From positions 124,001 to 188,000 of the forward strand of contig NZ_AMRJ01000002.1 of the NCBI RefSeq assembly GCF_000300995.1: DNA of 64,000 nt, in the 5' to 3' direction. The position numbers and the translations under genes are program-made. Below are positions 18,326 through 31,137 of the stretch, in pieces. The first letter of the stretch is position 1. Each line of letters starts with the position of its first letter. A model generated the notes under the pieces. It saw only the letters and a list, made by a program, of their open reading frames with translations. It was not told where the DNA came from and made no database searches. The stretch is from Alcanivorax hongdengensis A-11-3. Lineage in GTDB: Bacteria; Pseudomonadota; Gammaproteobacteria; Pseudomonadales; Alcanivoracaceae.

Positions 18326-18736
18326 ATGCAACAACCCAACCTGACCCAGGACACCCACAGCAAACTGTTTGGCTATCTGTTGTGGATTTTCGGTTTCATG
18401 GGCGCTCACCGTTTCTACTACGGTCGCCAGATCACCGGCACCATCTGGTTTTTTACCCTGGGACTGTTTTTCATCGGCTGGATCATCGACCTGTTCCTGA
18501 TTCCGGGCATGGATGATGCCGCTGACCAGCGCTATCAGGCAGGCCCCATTGATTACAACATCAGCTGGATCCTGCTCACCTTCCTGGGCATTTTCGGCAT
18601 TCACCGCTTTTACATGGGCAAGGTGATCACCGGCATTCTCTACCTGCTTACCGCCGGTTTTTTTGGTCTGGGCATTCTTTACGATTTCTGGACACTCAAC
18701 GGCCAGATCGCCGAAAAAAATCGCCTGGCTGGCTAA
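18326..18736 (+). CDS. TM2-domain membrane protein with two TM2 units
   Basis: 136 residues with two copies of the TM2 pattern: GYLLWIFGFMGAHRFYYGR and TFLGIFGIHRFYMGK, each followed by a second hydrophobic helix with a charged turn (GWIIDLFLIPGM; GLGILYDFWTLNGQI). This gives four predicted transmembrane segments. The role of TM2 proteins in bacteria is not established. It lies 11 bases after purT and is followed by a terminator. Confidence 0.88.
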   Translation: MQQPNLTQDTHSKLFGYLLWIFGFMGAHRFYYGRQITGTIWFFTLGLFFIGWIIDLFLIPGMDDAADQRYQAGPIDYNISWILLTFLGIFGIHRFYMGKVITGILYLLTAGFFGLGILYDFWTLNGQIAEKNRLAG

Positions 18737-18748
18737 GCGTCAGGCAGC

Positions 18749-18776
18749 AAAAAGGCCGCGTAACGCGGCCTTTTTT
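18749..18776. terminator. Bidirectional intrinsic terminator
   Basis: GGCCGCG-TAA-CGCGGCC stem (7 bp GC core, extended by A-T pairs) with six T residues on the right and five A residues on the left. It serves the TM2 gene and the convergent DoxX gene. Confidence 0.88.
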
Positions 18777-18789
18777 ACAACGCCCGGTT

Positions 18790-19173
18790 TCAGTTTTTCA
18801 TGGCGTACTTGCCTGCCCCCAGGAAAAACAGTGCCGCAGCGGTAAACAGGTAAAAGCCCTGCAACTCCAGCGCCCAACCACCCTGCTGACCGAGGGTAAA
18901 AATCTGCCCCATGTGCACCAGCACAATCGCCACCAGCATGTTGCCGACGATCAACGCCGCCCCCACCCTGGTGTAGTAACCGGCGATGATCATCAATGGC
19001 GCCACCAGTTCACCGATGAAAACCCCGTAGGCAAGAAACCCGGGTAGATGATGCTGGGCCAGCATGCCATCAATCCAGCCGACGCCATGCTGCAGTTTGT
19101 TGAGCCCATGCAGAATCAACATCAGGCCCAGGGACAGTCGCAGAATCAGTTTGCCGATATCCGGGTTGTTCAT
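18790..19173 (-). CDS. DoxX family membrane protein
   Basis: 127 residues, four hydrophobic segments. ILRLSLGLMLILHGLNKLQHG near the N-terminus, the FIGELVAPLMIIAGYYTRVGA stretch in the middle and the C-terminal tail FLGAGKYAM are typical DoxX features. Family members are inner-membrane proteins linked variously to quinone or thiol redox chemistry; no specific activity can be assigned. The gene stands alone on the - strand and is divergent to the oxidoreductase gene. Confidence 0.82.
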   Translation of the reverse strand: MNNPDIGKLILRLSLGLMLILHGLNKLQHGVGWIDGMLAQHHLPGFLAYGVFIGELVAPLMIIAGYYTRVGAALIVGNMLVAIVLVHMGQIFTLGQQGGWALELQGFYLFTAAALFFLGAGKYAMKN

Positions 19174-19276
19174 GTTTTTGCTCCGGTTGATGATGCGTTG
19201 GCCCTATTGAACGTTTTCGGCAGGCAAAAGAAAAGACACTCGCTACACTGTAGGCCCAGACCAACAAGGGCAGCCC

Positions 19277-20293
19277 ATGGACCCCCGACAACGCTGGCGT
19301 ATCCACAAGGCCGGCAACATCGCCAACCTGATCCTGGATGACACACCCCTGGGGCCGTTGGCCGAAGACCAGGTTCGCGTGCACGTGCAGGCGGTGGGGC
19401 TCAACTTTGCCGACATCTTTGCCCTGACCGGCCTCTACTCGGCCACCCCGTCCGGCCCCTTCACCCCGGGGCTGGAGTTTGCCGGCACGGTGGACGCCAT
19501 CGGCGCCAGGGTTGCTGATTACCGTCCCGGCGACCGGGTTATGGGCGTGACGCGTTTTGGCGGTTATACCACCCGTATCGACAGCCCCGAAGGCTACCTG
19601 CGGATACTGCCCGATCACTGGTCTATGGAACAGGGTGCCGCCTACCTGGCCCAGACACTCACCGCCTGGTATGCCCTCACCGAGCTTGGTCAGGTACGAC
19701 CAGGCCACCGGGTACTGATCCACAGCGCCGCCGGCGGCGTCGGGCTACAGGCCATGAAACTGTGTCAGGCTCTGGGCGCCCACCCGGTGGGCACCGTCAG
19801 CCACATCGACAAACAGGATTTTCTGCACCAGGCCGGGTTCGAGGCGGTACTGGTGCGCGAGAAGGATTTCGCCGCGCAGCTTCGCCGTCATTCCCTGCAG
19901 TTTGATCTGGTGCTGGATGCCATTGGCGGACACATTCAGAAAGCCAGCTTTGATGCCCTAGATGCCATGGGCCGTCTGGTGGTGTTCGGCGCCGCCGAGT
20001 TCACCCCGTCCGGTCAGCGGCCGGATTATCTGCGCGCCCTGTGGCGCTATCTGCGCCGGCCCCGCTATGACGTCATGGACATGATCAGCAGCAACCGTTC
20101 GGTGATGGCGTTCAACCTGATCTGGCTATGGGAGCAACAGGACACCCTGCAACGCCTGCTGGATGCACTGGAAAAGGTGCAAATCAGCCCGCCCCATGTG
20201 GGGCACCACTTCGCCTTCGAGCAGGCCCACCAGGCGCTGGATTGCCTGCGTAGCGGCAAAACCGTGGGCAAGGTGGTGCTAATCCAGCAGTAA
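19277..20293 (+). CDS. Medium-chain dehydrogenase/reductase, quinone oxidoreductase-like
   Basis: 338 residues. The N-terminal GroES-like domain lacks the usual zinc-binding cysteines (VQAVGLNFADIFALTGLYSA...), and the Rossmann domain has VLIHSAAGGVGLQAMKL. This matches zinc-free, NADPH-dependent quinone oxidoreductase or VAT-1-like reductases. The substrate is unknown. The 3' end overlaps the convergent thioredoxin-like gene by 15 bases. Confidence 0.82.
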   Translation: MDPRQRWRIHKAGNIANLILDDTPLGPLAEDQVRVHVQAVGLNFADIFALTGLYSATPSGPFTPGLEFAGTVDAIGARVADYRPGDRVMGVTRFGGYTTRIDSPEGYLRILPDHWSMEQGAAYLAQTLTAWYALTELGQVRPGHRVLIHSAAGGVGLQAMKLCQALGAHPVGTVSHIDKQDFLHQAGFEAVLVREKDFAAQLRRHSLQFDLVLDAIGGHIQKASFDALDAMGRLVVFGAAEFTPSGQRPDYLRALWRYLRRPRYDVMDMISSNRSVMAFNLIWLWEQQDTLQRLLDALEKVQISPPHVGHHFAFEQAHQALDCLRSGKTVGKVVLIQQ

Positions 20294-20617
20294 CGACAGC
20301 TGCTCGGCAATCACATCCGCATTGCCCGGGCGAACCAGTCGCGCCAGCTCCTGACCCTCGCGCATGAAAATCAGTGTGGGCCAGAGCTTGACCCGGAAAC
20401 TGCGCCCCAGCGGCCGGCCCGGGCCATCTTCCACCTTGAGATGCGCCAGGGCATCGGCGCCGGCCAACTCAAAGGCACGGGCGATATCCGGCTGGGCGGC
20501 CAGACAGTAGCCACACCAGTTGGTACCGAACTCCACCACCCGCAAACCGGGCAGCGCATCCAGTTGCTCCCGGGTCAGGGTTTCCGGCTGATAGGTTTTT
20601 ACATAGCCCACAATCAT
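20279..20617 (-). CDS. Thioredoxin-like protein with WCGYC active site
   Basis: 112 residues of thioredoxin fold. The redox site is FGTNWCGYCLAAQP with Cys35 and Cys38, and the cis-Pro region is LWPTLIFMREGQEL. It has no signal peptide, so it is cytosolic. The active site differs from classical WCGPC, suggesting a different redox potential or substrate. Its ATG overlaps the stop of the LysR gene by four bases, so the two form an operon. Confidence 0.82.
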   Translation of the reverse strand: MIVGYVKTYQPETLTREQLDALPGLRVVEFGTNWCGYCLAAQPDIARAFELAGADALAHLKVEDGPGRPLGRSFRVKLWPTLIFMREGQELARLVRPGNADVIAEQLSLLLD

Positions 20618-21525
20618 GACTCCTGGCCGGCAAGCCGGTCTTTGAGAAAGGCGACAAAACGACGCACCCGCGCCGGCACATGGTCACCGGGCGGATACAC
20701 CGCATGGATGCCCCCTTCCGGCAACTGCCAATCAGGTAGCACCCTGACCAGCGTACCGTTTTCCACCGCAGGCCGTGCAATGGAATCGGCCAGCACCGAC
20801 AGTCCGGTGCCTGCCTGCAACATGGCCCGGGTCACGGCGGTGGTGTTGGCCTTCAGGCGCGAATGCATTTTTACCTGACATTGCGCCTTGCCCCGCCGGA
20901 ACTGCCAGGTCAGCGGCGCCACCAGCGGCGTAAAGGCCACCCAGTCATGGTCACTCAACGCATCGGGGTGCACCGGCGTGCCATGGCGGCGCAGGTAATC
21001 AGGCGAAGCGACCAGCCATTGCTCGAAATGCCCCAGCCGCGTGGCGCGCAGACTGGAATCCTTCAGCCACCCCAGGCGAATGGCCAGATCCACCCCTTCG
21101 CTGACCATATCCGCCACCCGGTCACCACTGCGCAACTCCACGTTCAGCTGCGGGTGCTGATGACAAAACGCCACCACCGCCGGCGTGATCACCTGTACGG
21201 CATAATCCTCCGGCGCACTGATGCGCAGTGTTCCCTGCAGGCTGGACTGATCCGCCTCCACTTCACTAACCAGTGACTGCATCTGCAGCAGCCAGGGCTG
21301 ACAGCCCTGATAAAAGCGCTCGCCTGCCGGCGTCAGCTGTACCTGCCGGGTGGTACGGGTGAACAACGCCAGTCCCAGGGTTTTTTCCAGCCGCTGAATC
21401 GCCAGGCTGACCTTGCTTTTGTTGACCCCCAGTCGGTCGGCAGCGGCCGTAAAGGATCCCGCCTCTACCAGCGCCACGAATAACGGCAGGCTATTGAGAT
21501 CCAGCTTGGGGTTAAGCGCCATCAT
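20614..21525 (-). CDS. LysR-family transcriptional regulator
   Basis: 303 residues. The winged helix-turn-helix occupies about residues 10-65 (FVALVEAGSFTAAADRLGVN, then KSKVSLAIQRLEKTLG), followed by a LysR substrate-binding domain. It is divergent to an NAD(P)-binding protein gene; such pairs usually mean that the regulator controls the neighbour. A 22-base inverted repeat suitable for LysR binding lies between them. The thioredoxin-like gene is translationally coupled downstream. The effector is unknown. Confidence 0.9.
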   Translation of the reverse strand: MMALNPKLDLNSLPLFVALVEAGSFTAAADRLGVNKSKVSLAIQRLEKTLGLALFTRTTRQVQLTPAGERFYQGCQPWLLQMQSLVSEVEADQSSLQGTLRISAPEDYAVQVITPAVVAFCHQHPQLNVELRSGDRVADMVSEGVDLAIRLGWLKDSSLRATRLGHFEQWLVASPDYLRRHGTPVHPDALSDHDWVAFTPLVAPLTWQFRRGKAQCQVKMHSRLKANTTAVTRAMLQAGTGLSVLADSIARPAVENGTLVRVLPDWQLPEGGIHAVYPPGDHVPARVRRFVAFLKDRLAGQES

Positions 21526-21551
21526 TGTTCCTTTTTCAGCAACAATGAATT

Positions 21552-21573
21552 ATTGATTGACCAGTTTATCAAT
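21552..21573. promoter_or_regulatory. Inverted repeat ATTGAT-N10-ATCAAT, LysR operator candidate
   Basis: This repeat lies 27 bases upstream of the lysR-type start and about 55 bases upstream of the divergent reductase gene, the usual place for a LysR recognition site (T-N11-A type). Specific binding is inferred only from position and symmetry. Confidence 0.45.
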
Positions 21574-21628
21574 GCAATAGCCCGGCGCACACTGTCCCCA
21601 TCATTATCCCCTACCCAGGAGACACACC

Positions 21629-22264
21629 ATGAATATTGCCTTGATCGGCGCCAGCGGTTTTATCGGCAGCGCCCTTCGCGAAGAAGCCCTGCAACGCGGT
21701 CACCGGGTTACCGCCCTGGTCAGCCACCCGGACAAACTGCAGGCTACGGACCGGCTGAGCGTGATAAAAAGTGACGTACAGGACAGTGCCACCCTGGCCC
21801 GGCAGCTCAATGACTTCGATCTGGTCATCAGTGCCTTTAGCGGCCACGCACAGAATGACATCCACGGTTACTATGTCAGCGGCATGCGCGCCATTATCCA
21901 AGCCAGCAAGGCGGCCGGTGCCCGCCTGCTGGTGGTCGGCGGCGCCGGCTCCCTGTCTGTGGGCGACGACACCCTGCTGATCGACACCCCTGAGTTTCCC
22001 GAGGCCTACAAGGCCACCGCCCGAGGCGCCCAGGACGCTCTGCGGATGCTGCGCGAAGAGACTGAGCTGAACTGGACCATGCTGTCGCCGGCGGCGGCGA
22101 TCTTCCCCGGCGAGCGTACCGGTCATTTCCGCCTGGGAGGCGACCACCTGCTGGTGGACGATCAGGGCCAGAGTCGCATCTCGGTACAGGACTTTGCCGT
22201 GGCCATGCTGGATGAAGCCGAAAAGCCGGCCCACCCACGGCAGCGTTTCACCCTCGCCTACTGA
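21629..22264 (+). CDS. NAD(P)-binding atypical SDR protein
   Basis: 211 residues. The N-terminal Rossmann motif IALIGASGFIGSALREEAL is of the NmrA/atypical SDR kind, with the second strand RLLVVGGAGSL and a C-terminal PAAAIFPGERTG. Relatives are annotated as NADH-flavin reductases or NAD(P)H-binding epimerase-like proteins. It is the likely target of the divergent LysR regulator. The ATG follows an AGGAGACACACC ribosome site. Confidence 0.85.
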   Translation: MNIALIGASGFIGSALREEALQRGHRVTALVSHPDKLQATDRLSVIKSDVQDSATLARQLNDFDLVISAFSGHAQNDIHGYYVSGMRAIIQASKAAGARLLVVGGAGSLSVGDDTLLIDTPEFPEAYKATARGAQDALRMLREETELNWTMLSPAAAIFPGERTGHFRLGGDHLLVDDQGQSRISVQDFAVAMLDEAEKPAHPRQRFTLAY

Positions 22265-22330
22265 CCTGTAACAGGGGCTTCGCCACGGCATCAAAATCCC
22301 ATCGCTGGATCACCGTTGCGGAGCCCCCTG

Positions 22331-23059
22331 ATGCGAACCCTGACGATCCTGATACTGCTCAGCCTGCCGGCACTGGCAAGCGCCGACACGCTGACATTCA
22401 GCAGCGGCCCCGAGCAGGTGCCCCTGGTAGAGCTTTATACCTCCCAGGGGTGCAGCAGTTGCCCACCGGCGGATGCCTTGCTATCGCGACTGGCCGATGA
22501 GCCGGGCCTGTTCCATGACTTCATCCCCGTGGCATTCCATGTGGATTACTGGGATTACCTGGGCTGGCAGGACCCTTACGCTCGCCCGGCATTCAGTCAG
22601 CGTCAGCGCGATTACGCGCGCACCCCGGCTGTCGGTTCGGTCTATACACCGGGCTGGGTGGTGGCGGGTCGGGAATGGCGAGGTTATTTCCGCCATCCGG
22701 CACAATGGCGTTCACAGCTCCAACACCCGACAGTGGGCACCCTGTCGGCCACCCTGAACGCCGCCCATCTGCGGGTGCAATTCAGCGGCGAACTGCCGGC
22801 ACACGGCCAGTTGCATCTGGCCTGGCTGGGCAACGGCCTGAGCACCCCGGTTGCCGGCGGTGAAAACGGCGGTCGCACCCTGCGCAATGACTTCGTTGTA
22901 CTGTACAGCCAGGCCCTGCCCTTCGACGGGGAAACATCATTGACCCTGCCCCCAGTCCCTCAACGGGACCAACAACGCACGGCGCTGGTGCTGTGGGTGA
23001 GCCCGACGGACTCGCCGATACCAATTCAGGCCACCGGGGGTTATCTGCCGGACCATTGA
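22331..23059 (+). CDS. DUF1223 secreted thioredoxin-like protein
   Basis: 242 residues: a signal peptide (MRTLTILILLSLPALASA) followed by the DUF1223 signature VELYTSQGCSSCPPADALL, a CxxC motif in a thioredoxin-like fold, then VAFHVDYWDYLGWQDPY. Proteins of this family are periplasmic; their substrates are unknown. The ATG at 22331 has GGAG seven bases upstream; a TTG 15 bases earlier is less likely. It stands 51 bases before the enoyl-CoA hydratase gene. Confidence 0.85.
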   Translation: MRTLTILILLSLPALASADTLTFSSGPEQVPLVELYTSQGCSSCPPADALLSRLADEPGLFHDFIPVAFHVDYWDYLGWQDPYARPAFSQRQRDYARTPAVGSVYTPGWVVAGREWRGYFRHPAQWRSQLQHPTVGTLSATLNAAHLRVQFSGELPAHGQLHLAWLGNGLSTPVAGGENGGRTLRNDFVVLYSQALPFDGETSLTLPPVPQRDQQRTALVLWVSPTDSPIPIQATGGYLPDH

Positions 23060-23110
23060 TACTGGCAGCGGATTGATAACAATAGGGGAAACGCCAACCA
23101 GAGACCGCCC

Positions 23111-23890
23111 ATGAATGACCAGGTAATCACCGAACGTGACGGGTCGCTTTTCATCATTACCCTCAACCGGCCGGACAAGCGCAACGCGGTGGACCGGCCC
23201 ACCGCCGATGCCCTGCGCCACGCCTTCGAACAGTTTGAAAAAGATGACGACCTGCATGTGGCCATCCTCACCGGCGCCGGCGGCAACTTCTGCGCCGGCG
23301 CCGACCTGGCTGCCATTGCCGACCCGGAAAAACGCAACCAGATCGAACCGCAGGGCACGGGCCCGGGCCCCATGGGCCCCTCGCGCATGACCCTCAACAA
23401 ACCGGTGATTGCCGCCGTCAGTGGCTATGCCGTGGCCGGCGGCCTGGAACTTGCGCTGCTGTGTGACCTGCGCGTGGCCGAGCGCTCCGCGGTCTTCGGG
23501 GTCTTCTGCCGACGCTGGGGGGTACCACTGATTGACGGCGGCACCGTGCGCCTGCCTCGTCTGATCGGCCACAGCCGGGCCATGGACATGATCCTTACCG
23601 GCCGCCCTGTCGCCGCGGATGAGGCATTGCAGATGGGGCTGGCGAACCGGGTCGTGGACGATGGCCAGGCACTGTCAGCCGCCAGGGATCTGGCCAGGCA
23701 GATCGCCGACTTCCCGCAGCAATGCCTGCGCGCCGACCGGCAGTCCGCCTATCAGCAATGGGATCAATCCATGGCCGACGCCCTGCGCCACGAGGGCGCC
23801 GGCGGTTATCCGGTGGTCTTTGAGGAGGCCATCCAGGGAGCCCGACGCTTTAGTCAGGGGGCCGGCCGTCACGGTCAGTTCGAAGAATAA
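23111..23890 (+). CDS. Enoyl-CoA hydratase/isomerase family protein
   Basis: 259 residues of the crotonase fold. The oxyanion-hole segments are NFCAGADLAAIAD and VSGYAVAGGLELALLCDLRVA; the C-terminal half has GRPVAADEALQMGLANRVV. The second catalytic acidic position is replaced in many such proteins, so a hydratase role is not certain. It probably acts in fatty acid or related acyl-CoA breakdown. Confidence 0.87.
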   Translation: MNDQVITERDGSLFIITLNRPDKRNAVDRPTADALRHAFEQFEKDDDLHVAILTGAGGNFCAGADLAAIADPEKRNQIEPQGTGPGPMGPSRMTLNKPVIAAVSGYAVAGGLELALLCDLRVAERSAVFGVFCRRWGVPLIDGGTVRLPRLIGHSRAMDMILTGRPVAADEALQMGLANRVVDDGQALSAARDLARQIADFPQQCLRADRQSAYQQWDQSMADALRHEGAGGYPVVFEEAIQGARRFSQGAGRHGQFEE

Positions 23891-23915
23891 TCCGCAACAG
23901 GTTCAAGGCGTTGGG

Positions 23916-23937
23916 CTAGCAGGCTGCGGCCTGCTAG
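23916..23937. terminator. Hairpin at the junction of two convergent genes
   Basis: CTAGCAGG-N6-CCTGCTAG, a perfect 8-bp stem that includes the stop codon of the YCII-like gene. There is no T-run, so termination here is only a possibility. Confidence 0.4.
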
Positions 23938-24230
23938 AGTGCGCTCTCGTGCAGCGCTTCCAGTCCCTCAGCCGTTTTGCTTGGCACAAATTCAACAATA
24001 TCGAAATCGGCAATACCTGCCTGATGAAACGGGTCCTGTTCGAGCAAGCTCAACAAGTCATTGCGGCTATCCGCCCGTGCCAGAATCACACCGCCGGTTC
24101 TCGGTACTTTACGCCCTGAAACGATGAAATGCCCTGCCGCATAGCCACGATCCAGATAGGCCAAATGAGCCTCAAGATACTGGTCAACCGTAGTGAGTGG
24201 GACTTTGTAGGTTAGTGTCACAACAAACAT
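23934..24230 (-). CDS. YCII-related (YciI-like) small protein
   Basis: 98 residues with the YCII fold signature: VTLTYKVPLTTVDQYLEAHLAYLDRG near the start, then GRKVPRTGGVILARA and DPFHQAGIADFDIVEF. The family is a ferredoxin-like alpha/beta barrel related to muconolactone isomerase and EthD, with a conserved His-Asp pair. No reaction is known for most members. It stands alone between convergent and divergent neighbours. Confidence 0.82.
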   Translation of the reverse strand: MFVVTLTYKVPLTTVDQYLEAHLAYLDRGYAAGHFIVSGRKVPRTGGVILARADSRNDLLSLLEQDPFHQAGIADFDIVEFVPSKTAEGLEALHESAL

Positions 24231-24387
24231 GGGTTACTCCTGTTCACACTTCACCCAGCCAGAATGTATGGCAGGTTTCACTGCGACAACGCATAGATGC
24301 CTTGATACCGGCAAGGTTGATTGACGCCCTGCGGCTCCCTCAATCATCAGGGATGGCTTTTACTATAATGACCCGGCCCCCCAGCGC

Positions 24388-24420
24388 AAAAAAAACCACT
24401 TCCGGGGAAGTGGCTTTTTT
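24388..24420. terminator. Bidirectional intrinsic terminator next to guaA
   Basis: CCACTTC-CGGG-GAAGTGG stem with eight A residues on the left and six T residues on the right. On the - strand it lies just after the guaA stop and ends the guaB-guaA transcript. Confidence 0.85.
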
Positions 24421-24436
24421 CAGATCACGGCATCCG

Positions 24437-26008
24437 TTATTCCCACTCGATGGTGGCCGGCGGTTTGGACGAGATGTCGTAGGTCACCCGGCTGATGCCC
24501 GGGATCTCGTTGATGATGCGGCTGGAAACCAGCTCCAGGAATTCGTAGGGCAGGTGTGCCCAACGGGCGGTCATGAAGTCAATGGTTTCCACGGCGCGCA
24601 GGGCCACCACGTATTCGTAGCGACGGGCATCACCGACCACGCCGACGGACTTGACCGGCAGGAACACGGCAAACGCCTGGCTGGTCTTGTGGTAGAGGCC
24701 GGCGGCCTTGAGCTCTTCGATGAAGATATTGTCGGCCAGACGCAGGATATCGGCGTATTCCTTTTTCACTTCACCGAGGATACGCACGCCCAGACCCGGG
24801 CCCGGGAACGGGTGGCGATAGACCATGTCGTAGGGCAGGCCCAGCTCCAGGCCGATCTTGCGCACTTCGTCCTTGAACAACTCGCGCAGCGGCTCCACCA
24901 GCTTGAGCTTCATGTCTTCCGGCAGGCCGCCCACATTGTGGTGGCTCTTGATCACATGGGCCTTGCCGGTCTTGCTGGCAGCGGATTCGATCACGTCCGG
25001 GTAGATGGTGCCCTGGGCCAGCCAGTTGGCATTTTTCAGCTTGCCGGCCTGGTCGTCGAAAATATCGATAAAGGTATTGCCGATAATCTTGCGCTTTTTC
25101 TCCGGGTCCGCTTCACCGGCCAGCTTGCCCAGGAAGGTGTCTTCCGCGTCCACACGGATAACGCGCACGCCCATGTTGTCGGCGAACATTTCCATCACCT
25201 GGTCGCCTTCCTGGTGGCGCAGCAGACCATTATCCACGAACACACAGGTAAGCTGATCACCAATGGCCTTGTGCAGCAGTGCCGCCACCACGGAGGAATC
25301 CACACCACCGGACAGGCCGAGAATCACCTCGTCACTGCCGACCTGATTGCGGATGGTCTCGATGGCGTCGTTAATGATGTTGCTGGGCGTCCACAGGGCC
25401 TCGCAGTCACACAGCTCACGCACGAAGCGTTCCAGCAGACGACCGCCCTGCAGGGTGTGAGTGACTTCCGGGTGGAACTGGATGCCGTAGAAACGCTTTT
25501 GTTCATTGGCCATGCCGGCAATCGGGCAGCTGCCGGTGGTGGCGATAGTCTGGAACCCGGCGGGCATTTCGCCGACCCGGTCACCGTGACTCATCCATAC
25601 ATCCAGGAATTCCTTGCCCTGCTCTTCATGGTCGACAATGCCGTCAAGCAGCGCATTGTTTTCCGCTTTTTCCACCCGGGCGTAACCGAATTCATGCTTC
25701 TCGCCGGCCACCACCTTGCCGCCCAGCTGCTCGGCCATGGTCTGCATGCCGTAGCAGATCCCCAGCACCGGCACGCCGGCATCGAACACTGCCTGGGGAG
25801 CGCGGGGGGTTTCTGCGGCGGTTACCGATTCCGGGCCCCCGGACAGGATGATGCCCCTGGGAGCAAACTCGCTGATTTCCGCGGCGCTCATGTCGAAGGC
25901 ACGGATCTCGCAGTAGACACCGATCTCACGCACCCGGCGGGCGATCAGCTGGGTGTACTGGGAACCGAAGTCCAGAATCAGAATGCGCTGGGCATGGATG
26001 TCTTGCAT
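24437..26008 (-). CDS. guaA: GMP synthase (glutamine-hydrolysing)
   Basis: 523 residues. An N-terminal class I glutaminase has the Cys85 nucleophile in [10 protein letters not shown]; the ATP pyrophosphatase domain carries [11 protein letters not shown]; the C-terminal dimerisation domain ends [17 protein letters not shown], the conserved GuaA tail. It aminates XMP to GMP. It lies downstream of guaB on the same strand, separated by about 220 bases holding an inverted-repeat element, and is followed by a terminator. Confidence 0.97.
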   Translation of the reverse strand: MQDIHAQRILILDFGSQYTQLIARRVREIGVYCEIRAFDMSAAEISEFAPRGIILSGGPESVTAAETPRAPQAVFDAGVPVLGICYGMQTMAEQLGGKVVAGEKHEFGYARVEKAENNALLDGIVDHEEQGKEFLDVWMSHGDRVGEMPAGFQTIATTGSCPIAGMANEQKRFYGIQFHPEVTHTLQGGRLLERFVRELCDCEALWTPSNIINDAIETIRNQVGSDEVILGLSGGVDSSVVAALLHKAIGDQLTCVFVDNGLLRHQEGDQVMEMFADNMGVRVIRVDAEDTFLGKLAGEADPEKKRKIIGNTFIDIFDDQAGKLKNANWLAQGTIYPDVIESAASKTGKAHVIKSHHNVGGLPEDMKLKLVEPLRELFKDEVRKIGLELGLPYDMVYRHPFPGPGLGVRILGEVKKEYADILRLADNIFIEELKAAGLYHKTSQAFAVFLPVKSVGVVGDARRYEYVVALRAVETIDFMTARWAHLPYEFLELVSSRIINEIPGISRVTYDISSKPPATIEWE

Positions 26009-26043
26009 GGGAGATGTCCCGGGTTATTGACCCAAAAAATATT

Positions 26044-26222
26044 TACCACAGAGGGCACAGAGTTCACTGAGGAAAACCATCCCCGGCAAACCGTACCGAG
26101 AGGAGCAAATAGGCGAATTTTCAGCATCCGGTAAAAGCAATCACGCCTCACACAACAGGGGCATCAGATGCTCAGAGAAAAAGGCTTTTTACTCTGTGAA
26201 ATCTGTGCCCTCTGTGGTGAAA
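26044..26222. repeat. Inverted-repeat element with ACCACAGAGGGCACAGA arms, between guaB and guaA
   Basis: The left arm at 26044-26072 reads ACCACAGAGGGCACAGAG then TTCACTGAGG. The right arm at 26192-26222 is its near-perfect reverse complement. About 120 bases lie between the arms with no open frame of note. Elements with arms of this kind are seen scattered in many bacterial genomes, often in intergenic gaps. Here it splits the guaBA pair. Confidence 0.75.
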
Positions 26223-26227
26223 ACGAA

Positions 26228-29262
<3,035 letters not shown>

Positions 29263-31137
29263 TCAGGCCCTGACGGCGGAAGGGCTTGGTCAAATGGCCA
29301 TTCATGCCCGCGGCCAGGCAGCGGTCACGTTCGTCACTCATGGCATTGGCGGTAAGCGCCACGATCGGCACCGACGGCTTGCCATGCATGCGTTCCCAGC
29401 GACGCAGTTCCCGGGTCGCTTCCAGCCCGTCCATGACCGGCATCTGCACGTCCATGAGAATACAGTCGATGTGCTGCTCACGGGCGATGGTGAGGGCTTC
29501 CTCACCATCATGGGCCACCACCACCGTCAGCCCCAGCTGCTCCAGCATGCGTTTGGCCACCAGGCAATTGACCGGGTTATCCTCCACCAGCAGCACCCGG
29601 CCCTGCAGGGCGGTTTCGCCGCTTTCTTCTGTGGCCAACTCCCGGCCCCGCTCACCGGCATCCTGACGGAACGGCAGATACAGGGACAGCTGGAAGGTGC
29701 TGCCCTGCCCCGGTTCGCTGCTAAGGGTCAGGGTGCCGCCGAGCATATCCGCCAGGCGCCGGGCAATGGCCAGGCCCAGGCCGGTGCCGCCATAACGGCG
29801 TGAGGTGGACGAATCCAGCTGCGAAAAGGCCTCGAACAGTCGGGCCTGCTTGTCCTCGGCGATGCCGATACCGGTATCGCGCACCTCGATCTGCAGGGAC
29901 AGACGCTGGTTACTCTGGGGCTCGGCAGTGACTTGCAGGGTAATACCGCCCTGCTGGGTAAATTTCACGGCATTGGAAATCAGGTTGCTGAGAATCTGGC
30001 GCAGCCGCGTCGGGTCGGTGCGCACCACCAGCCCCTGCAGGGCCTGCTCGCCTTCCAGACGCAGATACAGGCCCTTGTTTTCCGCCAGGTAGCGGAAGGT
30101 GCTGACGCAGTTGTTGAGCAGGGACAACGGCGCGAAGAAAACCGGGTCCATGTCCATACGCCCGGCTTCGATGCGCGAGAAATCGAGAATGTCGTTGATC
30201 ACATCCAGCAGATGCCCGGTGGACTCCAGCGCCGCCAGCGCATATTCCTGCTGCTCGCTGTTCAGCTCGGTGGTCTCCAGCAACTGCAACATGCCCAGCA
30301 CACCATTCATGGGGGTGCGCAGTTCGTGGCTCATCATGGCCAGGAACTCGCTCTTCGCCTGGCTGGCACTCTGTGCCTGACTGTGTGCCTCGCGCAGCTC
30401 ACGCAGGGCATTCTGCTGGTCACGCCGGCTGCTCTCCAGGGTACTGGCCAGCTCGTTGATGTCATCCTGCAACTCGGCCATTTCCCCGGCCAGCGGGCGA
30501 CTCCCCCGAACATGGAAATCCCCGCCGCGCAATATGCGCACCAGCCGCGACAGGGAGCTGAGGGGAGCGGAAATCTGCCCGGCCAGGTAATGGGCAATCC
30601 ACAGCCCCAGCACCACGGATAGCAGCGCGGGAATCAGGCTGGCCAGGATGATCTCTTTCTGCCGGGCCAGCAGCCGGGTGCTGGACATACCCAGCACCAC
30701 CTCGCCGATGCGATCAGGCTCTTCCTGGTTGCCGACACTGGAATCCGCCACGTCCTCCACGACCGCCGGCTGGCGATAGATACCGGAATGAAACTCCAGC
30801 ACCTCGGTATCGCCTTCATCCGCGGCTTCACTGTGACCATTGCGCCCCTCATAGAGCAGCACCTGGCCGTTTTCATCCCGGAATTCCACATAGCGCAGGT
30901 CCGCCTGCTGCATGGCCAGCCGGGCCTGGCGGCGCAGATCGGTATAGTTGCCCGCCAGCACCCCGTACTCCGAGGCCGAGGCGATCTGCTGGGCCAGGAA
31001 GCTGCCGAGCTCATGCAGGTCACGGTCGGCATCCTCGAAGCGCTGCCAGGTCAGAGCCACCAGCAGCAGCCCGAGCATGATCAGTGCCGGCACCACCCCC
31101 AGTATCTGCAGTTGCTGACGAATCCCCTTGCCGCCGG

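Noticed and set aside
24321..24369. TTGACG and TATAAT in the gap before guaA's terminator
   Set aside because: They are 37 bases apart, too far for a sigma-70 promoter, and no gene follows on that strand.
24197..26134. 645-codon open frame on the + strand
   Set aside because: Antisense to guaA, with a composition typical of reverse-strand shadows.
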